DNA of 64,000 nucleotides from Infirmifilum lucidum (GTDB lineage: Archaea; Thermoproteota; Thermoprotei; Thermofilales; Thermofilaceae), in assembly GCF_014876775.1 (NCBI RefSeq), contig NZ_CP062310.1, positions 62,001-126,000 of the forward strand, in the 5' to 3' direction. The notes under the pieces are model-generated. The model saw nothing but the letters and a program-made list of their open reading frames with translations. It was not told where the DNA came from and did no database searches. Positions 43,230 through 52,744 of this stretch are shown here, piece by piece (within the stretch, counting starts at the first letter, position 1; every line of letters begins with the position of its first letter). The translations under genes were made by a program, and so were the position numbers.

Positions 43230-44459
43230 ATGGGCTTGCTGTCGGAGGTTACGAGAGAGTATATAGGCTCCCTCCAGTTCGTGAAAGCGGTAGAGCGCGA
43301 AGCCCGGATCCCCACCCACATAACAGACATCGTGGCAGTAGTCGGGGCTAGGAGAGTGGGCAAGACTTTCCTCATGCTACAGAAAGCCAGGGAGCTACTC
43401 GAGAGGGGGGAGAACGTCATCTACGTGTCCATGGACGAGCCGTTCTTCAGGAGAATGGAAGCCAGGAAGCTCGCCGAGCTCGCCAAGTCAGAGTACCCCG
43501 AGGGCAGGATCCACCTGTTCCTGGACGAGGTTCAGGAGTGGAGGAACTGGGACTTTAACCTGAGGTGGCTACACGACGTGAAGGACTTCTACATCTACGT
43601 CTCGGGCTCGTCCTCGACACTCCAGTCGTCAGAGATACCGAGCAGACTCAGGGGGAGGTACGTCTCAGTAGTCCTCCTGCCGTTCTCCTTCAGGGAGGCC
43701 GCGGGGCCTCTGGGCGCTGGGGGCTTCCGGGACAGGGGCACGGCTAGGGGCCTGCTAGAGGACTACTTGAAGTGGGGCGGCTTCCCAGAAGTCTGGCTCG
43801 CGAGGAGCAGGGAGAAGCTCGTCTCCATAGTCGAGACAGTGTTCTACCGTGACATAGTCGAGAGGCAGGGGGTCAGGAGCGTGGGCGAGTTCAAGGAAGT
43901 GTTCTACTACGTGCTGTCCCAGTACGGCAACGCGGTCACCTGGCGCTCGCTTAGGAGGCTACTCGAGGGCGAGGGCCTGAAGCTGGACACCAAGACCCTG
44001 ATAAGGTACGTGTACTCGATGCAGCAGGCCTTCCTGTTGTTCCAGGTCAAGAAGTTCTCCTTCTCCGAGCGCGAGAGAGCCGTATCGCCGAGGAAGATAT
44101 ACCTCGTCGACCACTCGATAGCCACGCTCTTCGAGCAGCCCATGGACCTCGGGAGGAGAGTGGAGAACGTAGTGTACACCCACCTCCTGAGGAGGACAGG
44201 CGACCCCGAGAGGATATCGTACTACACCACGCGGAGGGGCAGGGAAGTCGACTTCATAGTGCGGGAGCCGGGCGGGGCGACGAGGATATACGAGTCCACG
44301 CTCAGGGCGACGCGGGAGCACGTCGACAAGGCCGAGCAGGCGTGCAGAGAGCTGAAGTGCTCCCACGCCACAGTCGTGGCGCTAGAGGCCGAGGAGTTGG
44401 AGGGCCTGCCGGAGAGGGTCAGCGTAGTCCCCCTCTTGGAGTTCCTGCTTAGAGGCTGA
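43230..44459 (+). CDS. AAA ATPase with DUF4143 domain
   Basis: A 409-aa protein. N-terminal AAA_14-type ATPase: VVGARRVGKTFLML (about 36-49), IHLFLDEVQEW Walker B (about 90-100), sensor VSGSSSTL. C-terminal DUF4143: VFYRDIVERQGVRS followed by a winged helix and a nuclease-like YYTTRRGREVDFIV. ATG 43230 is about 30 nt after the TATA box flanked by twin operators. These ATPases are common in mobile or defence DNA of archaea; the precise role is unknown. Confidence 0.9.
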   Translation: MGLLSEVTREYIGSLQFVKAVEREARIPTHITDIVAVVGARRVGKTFLMLQKARELLERGENVIYVSMDEPFFRRMEARKLAELAKSEYPEGRIHLFLDEVQEWRNWDFNLRWLHDVKDFYIYVSGSSSTLQSSEIPSRLRGRYVSVVLLPFSFREAAGPLGAGGFRDRGTARGLLEDYLKWGGFPEVWLARSREKLVSIVETVFYRDIVERQGVRSVGEFKEVFYYVLSQYGNAVTWRSLRRLLEGEGLKLDTKTLIRYVYSMQQAFLLFQVKKFSFSERERAVSPRKIYLVDHSIATLFEQPMDLGRRVENVVYTHLLRRTGDPERISYYTTRRGREVDFIVREPGGATRIYESTLRATREHVDKAEQACRELKCSHATVVALEAEELEGLPERVSVVPLLEFLLRG

Positions 44460-44517
44460 CTTGGGGAGAGCTCGGTTGTAAAGACTCTACACGTGCAGTG
44501 TCTCACGGGGGGAGGGG

Positions 44518-44549
44518 AAAATATAGAGTAGTGCGTAGTACGTAGTACT
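44518..44549 (+). promoter_or_regulatory. vapB promoter with tandem 7-mer repeats
   Basis: TATA AAATATAGA (44518-44526) is followed by GTAGTAC repeated head to tail (44535-44548) just before the GTG at 44550. The repeats are plausible binding sites for the AbrB-type antitoxin. Confidence 0.5.
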
Positions 44550-44786
44550 GTGAAGAAGGTAAGGGTCACGAGGAAGTACCAGGTGACTATCCCCAAGGAG
44601 GTCAGAGAGCTCGTAGGCGTAAGAGTTGGCGACGAGCTCAAAGTGACGGTTGAGGGCAACAGGATCGTGTTAGAGTCCCTGAAGCCCGTAGTAGGCAACC
44701 CCGTTGACTACCTCTCCTCCCTCAGCCCTAAGCCAAGCGACCTGGACGCGGTCAAGCTCGTGGAGGAGTCGTGGCACGAAGACTAG
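44550..44786 (+). CDS. vapB: AbrB/VapB-type antitoxin
   Basis: A 78-aa protein whose first 45 residues (VTRKYQVTIPKEVRELVGV, GDELKV) form the swapped-hairpin SpoVT/AbrB DNA-binding domain. The C-terminal tail would bind and block the toxin. It is followed directly by the PIN-toxin reading frame. The promoter carries tandem repeats consistent with autoregulation. Confidence 0.88.
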   Translation: MKKVRVTRKYQVTIPKEVRELVGVRVGDELKVTVEGNRIVLESLKPVVGNPVDYLSSLSPKPSDLDAVKLVEESWHED

Positions 44787-45260
44787 CGCGTACCTGGACA
44801 CGGACATCTACGTCTGCGTCGCCCTGAGGAACAGGACGTACTACGAGAAGTGCAGGGCGATACTCTACGACGCCTACTCCGAGCGGGTAAGGGCCTACGG
44901 CTCGCCAATAGTAGCGGCGGAGTTGCTGGGCTCCCTTTCACGCGTCGACGCGAAGCTGGCGCGCGAGGCGATGAAAGCCTACCTCGCAATGCCTGTAGTA
45001 AACCTCGAGGTCACGAGCGAGACACTACTCCTGGCCTCACTCGTGAACACTGTAACCAACATCGGGTACGACGCCATCCACGCGTCCCTCCTCCTCTTGA
45101 ACGCATAGACACCGTAGTAACCAACGACGTGGACGACTGGGCGAGGCTCAGGAGGAGCCTGCCTAGAATCGCGGCAGAGGCCCGCGACAACGGGCTCGAC
45201 GTCAAAACAGAGGACATCAAGGTAGTCACGCCCGACACGTACCCAAACCCCCTCACCTGA
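44771..45260 (+). pseudogene. vapC: VapC PIN-domain toxin, frameshifted
   Basis: The PIN frame contains AYLDTDIYV (first Asp), VAAELLG (Glu) and GYDAIHASLLL (third acidic), then hits a stop at 45106-45108. The missing end (RIDTVVTNDVDDW, with the fourth acidic group) follows in another frame, so one base has been lost (or two gained) near 45095. GTG 44771, the natural start overlapping vapB, is also out of frame by one base; the only in-frame start is TTG 44704 within vapB. The toxin is probably dead while its antitoxin survives. Confidence 0.75.
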
Positions 45261-45357
45261 ATACCCACTACACGCGGTAAAGCCGGCAGAGCTGGAGCTA
45301 GTTGACGGGCGAGGAGGTGAGTGCCCTGCGGGGAGTGCCGGAAACCCTAAGTAGCAC

Positions 45358-45552
45358 TTGCGTACTCTTTACCACGTGGAACTACTGAAGCTCGCCACCC
45401 TCCTCCAGCGCGCGTCCTTCACGGTAGACGGGAACCGGCTCCGCGTCTACGTAGACGGCAGACACGTAGCCGACGTGCTCTTCCACGACGAGAAGCTACT
45501 CGACACCGTAGTGAAAGCCCTCCGGAAGCACGGGAAAATACGGCAGGACTAG
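45358..45552 (+). CDS. Small hypothetical protein
   Basis: A 64-aa frame (TTG 45358; GTG 45376 also possible) with a helix, a strand pair (RLRVYVDGRHVADVLF) and a final basic helix (TVVKALRKHGK). Composition fits the surrounding coding DNA, but there is no clear TATA box or homologous family that I recognise. Confidence 0.4.
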   Translation: MRTLYHVELLKLATLLQRASFTVDGNRLRVYVDGRHVADVLFHDEKLLDTVVKALRKHGKIRQD

Positions 45553-45682
45553 CCCGCCGAGCTCCTGCGGTTAAGGGCCACCAGAATTTGGGAAAAATTA
45601 GTTTGATAACGTAACAATTTTCGACAATTCCTCTCGCGAAGATTTTTATATTTAACATGTAATATTATCTTGTGTCGTACTA

Positions 45683-46855
45683 ATGCCTCCGGATCATATG
45701 CTTGGATACCCTACGCAGTTCCTTTGCCCAACCGGCTCAATTGCATACAGGTTCTTTAGACCCGTTAAGGATAAATACATGGGTCGAAGTGGCGAAGAGT
45801 ACGGCTACTGGCGCTACGTGTTCTACGTCTTCAATTACTTGGGCGACTATGCAAGTGTCCTAGCAGTCAATCACTCTGGCGAACGACTACGAGATCAACT
45901 CAAGCATGCGGTATACAAGTTTCCGGTAGAGGAAAAGGGCGATAGGGTACTGACCCATACTTCACTAAAGGAGGTTATAAGTAACTTCCAGAGCCACTAC
46001 GTTATAAACCACATGGTACAAGCTGGAGAAATGTTACACTTCTACACGAGGGGGCTGAGAGATAATGGGCCCTGGCTATTCAGCGAGACTAACATTAAGA
46101 TCCCGGGAAAAGGAGTTTACTATCGAGTGGGCGTCTTCATAACGAGACTATTTCGCAGAAAGCCAGACACTACCCAGATGCCTGGTGGAGTTTCGTGCAG
46201 AAAAATAGCTGAACTCCTTAGAGGTGAGGAAGAGGGCTATGCCGTGCAGGGCTCCTCATCGCAGGTCTACGTCCTGACGAACAGCCCTGACACCGAGTAT
46301 ATCAGGCCACGCAGTGTTGACGTGTGTGTGGCCGACGATGTCGAAGAGAGAGCCGAGGGGTTGGCTTTCGCGATCTACCTGTCTCCAAAGGGTGAACTAA
46401 AAGGGCTTCCGACAATACCCGTGATCCTCCACGTAGAGAGCATCCATCCAGACTTCCTATACAAGTACCTAATCCACATTGCGTGGCATAAGCTGATGCA
46501 CAGCGTAGTAAAGAAAGGGAGAAGAGAAGCCTCCCTTATTGAATTCGAGGAAGTATACAATAGGCTCCGAGAGAGAATAAGGGAAAGACTCGGTCATATT
46601 TCTGATATGTTCAGAGGCACGCCTACTAGGGGACAGACGCTTGCAGAGACTCTGCTCGAACTCAGCCCACGCGTCTTCACGTGGAATAGATCAAAGAACG
46701 TGATGAGACGGGAGGTCAACGTGGACATCCTTGCTGGGAAGGTCATGAGGAACTATGAGTTCGGCGAGGAGATTCAGGTGGCATCTTTAGAACATAACAT
46801 CAGGCACTTCAAGAGAGTAAGAGAGGAGTTGTACGGGGAGTACGTGCTGCTCTAG
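45683..46855 (+). CDS. Unknown 390-aa protein convergent with the helicase operon
   Basis: A 390-aa protein from ATG 45683, about 33 nt after TATA-like TTTATATTTAA (45643-45653). It is mixed alpha/beta with many aromatic residues and no membrane span. It has His-rich patches (HIAWHKLMHS, NFQSHYVINHMVQ) but no motif that I can name. Its stop is 1 nt from the end of the 48-aa ORF of the opposing nuclease-helicase operon. Both units share AT-richer composition, so they were probably acquired together. Confidence 0.65.
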   Translation: MPPDHMLGYPTQFLCPTGSIAYRFFRPVKDKYMGRSGEEYGYWRYVFYVFNYLGDYASVLAVNHSGERLRDQLKHAVYKFPVEEKGDRVLTHTSLKEVISNFQSHYVINHMVQAGEMLHFYTRGLRDNGPWLFSETNIKIPGKGVYYRVGVFITRLFRRKPDTTQMPGGVSCRKIAELLRGEEEGYAVQGSSSQVYVLTNSPDTEYIRPRSVDVCVADDVEERAEGLAFAIYLSPKGELKGLPTIPVILHVESIHPDFLYKYLIHIAWHKLMHSVVKKGRREASLIEFEEVYNRLRERIRERLGHISDMFRGTPTRGQTLAETLLELSPRVFTWNRSKNVMRREVNVDILAGKVMRNYEFGEEIQVASLEHNIRHFKRVREELYGEYVLL

Positions 46856-47002
46856 TCAGGGCTTCTCCAGGACGAGTAGCCTCTCGACCTTTATGCCGTC
46901 GGTTGCAGAGCAAATCCCGTTGTAGAGCTCTTCGAGCAGCCAGCTCGGGAAACTGCAGGGTACATGAGGGGCAAGTATAGCCTCATACCCCACCCTGAAC
47001 AT
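46856..47002 (-). CDS. 48-aa ORF ending the nuclease-helicase operon
   Basis: ATG 47002 overlaps the end of the 719-aa gene by 20 nt, and the frame ends with TGA at 46856-46858, exactly filling the space up to the convergent gene. The product starts MFRVGYEAILAPHVPC and contains two Cys and a helix (SWLLEELYNG). The tight fit suggests a real gene or the start of a truncated fourth component. Function unknown. Confidence 0.45.
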   Translation of the reverse strand: MFRVGYEAILAPHVPCSFPSWLLEELYNGICSATDGIKVERLLVLEKP

Positions 47003-49142
47003 AGCTCCTCAATATTAGGCGGGCGGCAGCCTTGGAAGTTAGCCACTCTCCCAGCAAGGGGTTCTTTGTCCCGCAGTACCTTGGCTTAATCATCGTGCAG
47101 TTATAGCACCCGTCGAAGCATATAGGCTGGTAAGCCATGTAAATAGCGTTTGCAATAATCTTCATACTGCCTATGAGGTCTCTAGTATTATCACCAGTGT
47201 TAGCGGTTCTAGCCAATTTGATTATGAGTCTTCTAAATTGAGACAGAGGGTAGTATAGTTGCCTGTAAGGCTCCCCCTTCTCTGGATCGTGCAAACCAAA
47301 CGCATCCTCATAGGCGTCCAGAATTTCACGTTGAATAATCTCTCTGACGTCTTCGCGCTGGTTCTCGAGGATGACTTTCATAGTTCTGTGGTACAGCCCA
47401 GAGTGTCGTTTCCACAGATCATAACACGGGTCATTGCCTCCACTTTCATCAATGCCTATGTATTTCAGGAGCCGCTCAACTACATTCTTCGCGTCTTTAA
47501 GGTGAAGTTTTGTGTCGTCTAACATGTTAAAACTTTCCTTTACAGCCTGGGAATTTTTGATCTTTTCAAAAGAAAAGTCGTCGTCTATTGATATGAGAAC
47601 ATAACCCTTGAGTGTGTTGGAATTTGATTTCACGACATAGATGTATCCATCAATAACGAGGTTCTTCTTACGTATACCAAGTTTCTCCGCACTAATGCCA
47701 CTACCACTACGTGGGATCTCCAAGACCAGTATCTCCCGCATTTTGGACAGCGGTACATTGAATATGTCGTGGATATAGTGCATGAGCAAGTGTGAGATCG
47801 CATGGAGTCCGAGTTCTGCCAGCGAGAACACGACAAATATCTTCAGGTACTTCTCGCGGGTCTCAGCCCTTTTATACTTGAGCTCTAGTGAATTAAGAGG
47901 TGTTTTTAACTCATCCATCACCTTTTTCTCTATAATATCTTTCACCATGGACAGGAGATTTTCAGAGGAGAGTTTAGAGGAGCTAGCTGGTCTTTCCTTA
48001 AGCTCCTCGTAGAGAGAGTACAAGAATAACTCGAGACTCCTCGTCTTTAGATACCTATACTTCAGCCTGAAGTCCTCACCTCCAACACTTATGTCCATGT
48101 GGAGGCTTCTCTGAGCTATAGGGACAAGTCTGAAGATTTTCCTATCTGCTTCCTGGTCTCCTTTTGTTAAGAAAGCCCGGATAGCCTGAGAGTGTGCCAG
48201 AGCTTTTAGTATAGCCTTTGGATCCATTTTGCTTATTTTTCCGTCAATATCGTCGAAGAAGGAGCTCAAGTCGATTCTCAGCACGAACGTGGCAGCCGAG
48301 AAAGTGACGCTTGAAAACACATTTAGAGGCCTAGGCGTTTTGCCTAACTTCAAAAGTCTGCCGACCACCGGCGTCGGGATTATATATTCAAACTGAACCG
48401 AGGTGTCCCTATCTTTGAGAATTAACCAACTCCCGAGTAGGGACTGCATCAGCACGTCTCTGACTATGTACAAATTGAGTGCTCCTGAGAACTCTCCCCC
48501 GAGTATTCGTGAGAGTGACTCATACGGCACACTGAGAATGAATGGGTATACCGTTTGGTAAGGTTCGCTGTGAGATGGAAGGATTCTCCACAGGTAGACA
48601 ACCGCCTTATCACTGTGGTACTCATGAGTTACATTCTTGTTATTACGCACTACCTCCACGTGGAGCTTTACATTCCTCCGACGCAGGCTCCTTATTTTAA
48701 ATCCAAGTCTAAATATTTGCTTTGCGTACTCGAACGGTACGAAAAGAAAGAATACAGCACTAGACTTGTCGGAGTCCCGTTGAACCGTGAACGAGACAGC
48801 TACAAGCCCACTCAGGTCGTCTGAGAACATGTATACAAAGTATACGTGGTGCTTACTTCCAAGACCGAACTCTGTAGTTACAGAATTAATTTCGTCGTCC
48901 GACACATCTCTCCTAATCTCTTCTAAAATTCTCAAGGTATCTGCAATATCCGCTACTGGGCTGACCAGATATTTACCTCCCACGTCTTTTATTTGAGAAA
49001 ACTCAAGGTAGACCTCTACCAACCTGTCTTGCGTTGAAGATCGAATGGAAAGCTTAGAGGTGTACACTGCAAGTTTTCTATCCGATGGAAACAAGGGAAA
49101 GTTAAACTTAACCTTCCTGCCCGTAGTCATGTAGAGCGTCAC
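46983..49142 (-). CDS. DUF1998-like cysteine-cluster protein of a helicase operon
   Basis: A 719-aa protein. Most of it is unrecognised alpha/beta with a helical stretch at about 385-470. The C-terminus contains CFDGCYNC followed by another Cys (about 670-690). This is the spacing of the zinc-binding DUF1998 domain found in helicase-associated proteins such as MrfA/B and DrmB. It starts at GTG overlapping the helicase stop (GTGA), so the two proteins are co-translated and likely form a complex. It is more AT-rich than the signalling island. Confidence 0.65.
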   Translation of the reverse strand: MTLYMTTGRKVKFNFPLFPSDRKLAVYTSKLSIRSSTQDRLVEVYLEFSQIKDVGGKYLVSPVADIADTLRILEEIRRDVSDDEINSVTTEFGLGSKHHVYFVYMFSDDLSGLVAVSFTVQRDSDKSSAVFFLFVPFEYAKQIFRLGFKIRSLRRRNVKLHVEVVRNNKNVTHEYHSDKAVVYLWRILPSHSEPYQTVYPFILSVPYESLSRILGGEFSGALNLYIVRDVLMQSLLGSWLILKDRDTSVQFEYIIPTPVVGRLLKLGKTPRPLNVFSSVTFSAATFVLRIDLSSFFDDIDGKISKMDPKAILKALAHSQAIRAFLTKGDQEADRKIFRLVPIAQRSLHMDISVGGEDFRLKYRYLKTRSLELFLYSLYEELKERPASSSKLSSENLLSMVKDIIEKKVMDELKTPLNSLELKYKRAETREKYLKIFVVFSLAELGLHAISHLLMHYIHDIFNVPLSKMREILVLEIPRSGSGISAEKLGIRKKNLVIDGYIYVVKSNSNTLKGYVLISIDDDFSFEKIKNSQAVKESFNMLDDTKLHLKDAKNVVERLLKYIGIDESGGNDPCYDLWKRHSGLYHRTMKVILENQREDVREIIQREILDAYEDAFGLHDPEKGEPYRQLYYPLSQFRRLIIKLARTANTGDNTRDLIGSMKIIANAIYMAYQPICFDGCYNCTMIKPRYCGTKNPLLGEWLTSKAAARLILRSYVQGGV

Positions 49143-52100
49143 CCTGAGTGAAGAGGCCTGACCTCGTAGGAGGCTTCAACGAAGTCGCTAATGCTTTCGT
49201 ATTCGCTCTTGCTCGACGGAAGAATATACAGGAATTTTTCTGGTTCGAGAAGATCCGAGTACACTCCTGGCGGTGTAATCTTGGCTGGGATTTCACTAGC
49301 AATCTTGCCTTGCACGCTACTAGGTAGGGTGTCCATTAGTTTTTCAATGAGACGCACGCGTAGTTGGATTAGCATACTATGACATTCACTTGAAATTTCG
49401 CGTCCGAATTTTCGCCTTATGTCTTCTAGCCTATATATGTAAGACAGGAGGTTAATTTTCTCATTATGTCTTCTAGCGGAATTTTCTTCAAGTTCATGTT
49501 TTATTTCTAATATTACCTCCTCTATAGGAGGCAAATTTTCTCTACAGTCCATGATCCTATCGATGAGAAAATTAAAATCATATTTGTACGCATGCTCATC
49601 CTTAATGCTGGAAAATTTTTTCACAGCCAATAGCCACTCTTCATAGTATGGGGGCGAGTAGCCAAATATTTCCCCAAGAGTTTCCTTTAGCTTCTCTCCA
49701 AGGTATAAGAATTCTGTGGTGCTTTTTCTTCCTTTCACGTCTATAACAATTGATGCAGCCACGCGACTGACTATAAGGTCTTCTAGAGGACTCATTCCGG
49801 TCGCTATTGGCTTTAGGTTGAATACGTAAGTGAAAGCTTCTAGCGGGTCTAGGAACGTTAAGTCCTCGCCAGTGTTACGCTGAATGAGGACTAGAGTACT
49901 CACGTACAGCGAGTCCAAGCTCCTCCCGGATCGCCCCCACCTCTGCTGGAGCTCGGACGGGTTTGGCTCAGAGCCATACTGCACGGTCAAGACGAGGTTC
50001 GGAAAATCTACTCCGACCTCGAGTGTCGACGTGCTCAGTACGAGGCGCAATTCTCCATTACGCATCTTCTGCTCAAGCTGATGCCTCTTTCTGCGTCCAA
50101 GGAGGCCGTGGTGACGATCAACGAATGACTTATGTTGCTCGCTTACCCTCCTTACAAACTCGAAAACATCTGGGAAAACGTGTTGTACTTTCCTGCTAAC
50201 ATCTTTAACATCTTCTACGGGGGTTCTGCTTACTTCTCTCAGCTTGTCTAACGTGATATAAAAGGAAAGATTATGGAAGCGGAAGGGTAGCATGACTGTG
50301 TCACCTGCCTTATCCTCATGCGGAGATCGGAAGAGTATATCGAAGAGTGATGGCTTAACTTGCCTGTCTCCGAAGAAAGGTGCGAGCATAGCCTCAACAG
50401 CTGTGACCTCCCTTCTACCTTTGCTTAAGTCTTTGCCTCTCCCTACACTGGTAAAGGTCAGAAGAACTCTATCTACATGATCCTTCGCCTCTACAATTTG
50501 CCTGTTAATGAAATAACTGTAAATTTCTCCCTGTGACTCGCGCGAGTCAATAAATGCTATCGAGAAGCTTCGCTTCAGCTCCTTGACCGGAAGCGAGCGC
50601 AGGGCATTCACCCAATGAAGGACAGTTACCAAGCTCTTATTGAGGCTTGTCTTCGATGATTTCTCCGGGAATGGGTGAGTAACCATTGAAATGTCCACCT
50701 TGTACCCCCCTCGGTAGGTACTCGATGGCCCGACGTAGCTTTCGGAGAGAAGCGCGTAGTAGTCGTGGTATACCAGCTCCCTGTCACCAAGCCTATCGTA
50801 AAGTCTCTCCCCGGTAATCATCCTGATAAAGTTCCTTATCTCCTGTACTACCCTCTTCTCGCGCTCTTTGCCCTCCTCGTGTCGCTTTCTCAGGTTTACT
50901 ACCCCTAAGACCCCGCTTGGGTTTAAGCCGGAACTCTTATCGGATCCAGCCCTATTGGTAAGAGTAGCACTGGACATAACGAAGTCAAACCTTTTAAGTT
51001 CTCCTGTAGGATCTGTCGAATCCTCAAGCGCGGCGATGATAAACGCGACAAGTGACGCGGAAAGTTTCTCCCTGCTCTCAGCATCCCTATATATGTGGGC
51101 CTCGTCCACGACGATCGTGCCCACTCTTCTGGCAAATTCTCTGAAGGTTTCGCCAGAGACAATAGAGTCTCTCGAAAGCTGGTACAGCATCACTTCATTC
51201 GTGACGAGTATGTCTACCTTCCCGTAGTCTTCTATAGATTTTGTATCGAATAACCAGTCTATTTTCTCACTATACCCGTCTTCTCTCCTCAATTCAACGT
51301 AGTATTCTTCATCGGAGTAGCCGTGGTATAGCTCTGCTCTTCCACCAATGTTTAGCTCTAAGTCTCTTAACTTCTGCCGCTCCACATTGTCACGATCTTG
51401 TTTTAGTGAGTCACCGTCGCGAATTGCAACTCTGAGCTTCAGGTTCTTATCGATGCTCTCCAGCTCCTTATTCAAGAAGTAGAGTAGCTCTATAATCTTC
51501 TTTAACTGGTCGCTTGCAAGAGACTTCCTCGGGTAGATCAAGATCGCTTTGAAGCGCGTGCTGTCGCCGCCCTCTTTACTGCGGGCCTTGAGCGCGAGTA
51601 TTTTGGCTATAATGAACACAGTGAAAATTAGAGTCTTCCCGGACGCGACAGGCGACGATAACACTATATCCATGCCGCTGGCCGCACTGCTTCTAGAAGC
51701 CTTCTCCAGGATATCGCTCAGGTACTTGTACTGGAAAAGCCGCAGCCTACCGTAACCCGCCTCTTTCAAGCTACTCACAACAGCGCTGGCAATTTCATCG
51801 GCGCGGGTGACTTTATTGCTTTCAAAGTACTGCTTCAGAAGCCCTTTCAGCTCATCTACCTGTCTGCTCAGATCCGGTGCCTCGTCACCTTCAACGTCCC
51901 TCCGGGGGTTAGCAATGAACGGTAGCACGTGTGCCTCGTAATTCGTAATACGGTCGGGAAGAGAGCGCGCGAACGACACCATTCGGAAGAGCTCGCCGTG
52001 CATTGTCTTGAAGAAGACGTATCTGTTGACCTCAAGCTTTTGCTTTAAATCCTGATAAGCTTTTGAGATATCGCTGGATCTCAGGCCAAAGGACGAGAAA

Positions 52101-52744
52101 AACCGCTCAAGTTGGTGGTAGTGCTTAATGCCTATCAAGTCACTGACCGACTCAGCTTTAACGGTCTTTACACTATTGCCGCTCTCCGCGCTAGCTTCTC
52201 TAATTAGTTTCTCCGAGACTTCTAAGTAGTTCAAGTTATCGTCTGGCACCGTGAAAACGGGTTTTACCAGGCCTGTATACAGTAACACGAGCACTATGCA
52301 GTTAAGGCCGTCTAGGAGGTCGTGCCCGGTGCCAGCAAGTCGTGTCGGGAGCCCCTCGGCGCACCCGTCTATGTACCCAGCCTTAGACTTTATCTTCTCT
52401 ACGAGCCTCCCGAGCTCCTCCCGCACTCTCTTAGCGTCTTCTTCCTCGACGCGGGTTAGATCCCGCAGATCGTACCCGGTGGTTCTGCGCCTTACTGCGT
52501 TGAGGATAGCGTACAGCAGCGTAGCGTAGTCTAGTGCTCTCTCAACGTTAGTGTACGTGTAGTTTGGGAAGTCGGAGTAGGCAATGTAGCCGATACTGCT
52601 CGGGATAGTCTTAGCAAAAATGCTGTTACCGCGAACTACAGCTATCTCGTTCAGGAGTATCTCGTGGTAAATGTCGAGAAGCTCCGGGGTCTCCTCTAGG
52701 CTGAGTCCCTGCCTGCTCTCCTGGGTACCCCTCCAGCTATGCAT
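49139..52744 (-). CDS. Large superfamily 2 DEAH-type helicase
   Basis: A 1201-aa protein. The N-terminal 340 residues form a unique domain. Helicase motifs follow: Walker A SSPVASGKTLIF (about 365), motif II VVDEAHIY, motif III MSSATL, then after a long insertion LSTSTLEVGVDFP (motif V) and QQRWGRSGRS (motif VI). The C-terminal 200 residues are helical. Helicases of this length next to a DUF1998 protein are typical of DISARM (drmA-drmB) and related systems. The start overlaps the nuclease gene by 8 nt. Confidence 0.85.
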   Translation of the reverse strand: MHSWRGTQESRQGLSLEETPELLDIYHEILLNEIAVVRGNSIFAKTIPSSIGYIAYSDFPNYTYTNVERALDYATLLYAILNAVRRRTTGYDLRDLTRVEEEDAKRVREELGRLVEKIKSKAGYIDGCAEGLPTRLAGTGHDLLDGLNCIVLVLLYTGLVKPVFTVPDDNLNYLEVSEKLIREASAESGNSVKTVKAESVSDLIGIKHYHQLERFFSSFGLRSSDISKAYQDLKQKLEVNRYVFFKTMHGELFRMVSFARSLPDRITNYEAHVLPFIANPRRDVEGDEAPDLSRQVDELKGLLKQYFESNKVTRADEIASAVVSSLKEAGYGRLRLFQYKYLSDILEKASRSSAASGMDIVLSSPVASGKTLIFTVFIIAKILALKARSKEGGDSTRFKAILIYPRKSLASDQLKKIIELLYFLNKELESIDKNLKLRVAIRDGDSLKQDRDNVERQKLRDLELNIGGRAELYHGYSDEEYYVELRREDGYSEKIDWLFDTKSIEDYGKVDILVTNEVMLYQLSRDSIVSGETFREFARRVGTIVVDEAHIYRDAESREKLSASLVAFIIAALEDSTDPTGELKRFDFVMSSATLTNRAGSDKSSGLNPSGVLGVVNLRKRHEEGKEREKRVVQEIRNFIRMITGERLYDRLGDRELVYHDYYALLSESYVGPSSTYRGGYKVDISMVTHPFPEKSSKTSLNKSLVTVLHWVNALRSLPVKELKRSFSIAFIDSRESQGEIYSYFINRQIVEAKDHVDRVLLTFTSVGRGKDLSKGRREVTAVEAMLAPFFGDRQVKPSLFDILFRSPHEDKAGDTVMLPFRFHNLSFYITLDKLREVSRTPVEDVKDVSRKVQHVFPDVFEFVRRVSEQHKSFVDRHHGLLGRRKRHQLEQKMRNGELRLVLSTSTLEVGVDFPNLVLTVQYGSEPNPSELQQRWGRSGRSLDSLYVSTLVLIQRNTGEDLTFLDPLEAFTYVFNLKPIATGMSPLEDLIVSRVAASIVIDVKGRKSTTEFLYLGEKLKETLGEIFGYSPPYYEEWLLAVKKFSSIKDEHAYKYDFNFLIDRIMDCRENLPPIEEVILEIKHELEENSARRHNEKINLLSYIYRLEDIRRKFGREISSECHSMLIQLRVRLIEKLMDTLPSSVQGKIASEIPAKITPPGVYSDLLEPEKFLYILPSSKSEYESISDFVEASYEVRPLHSG

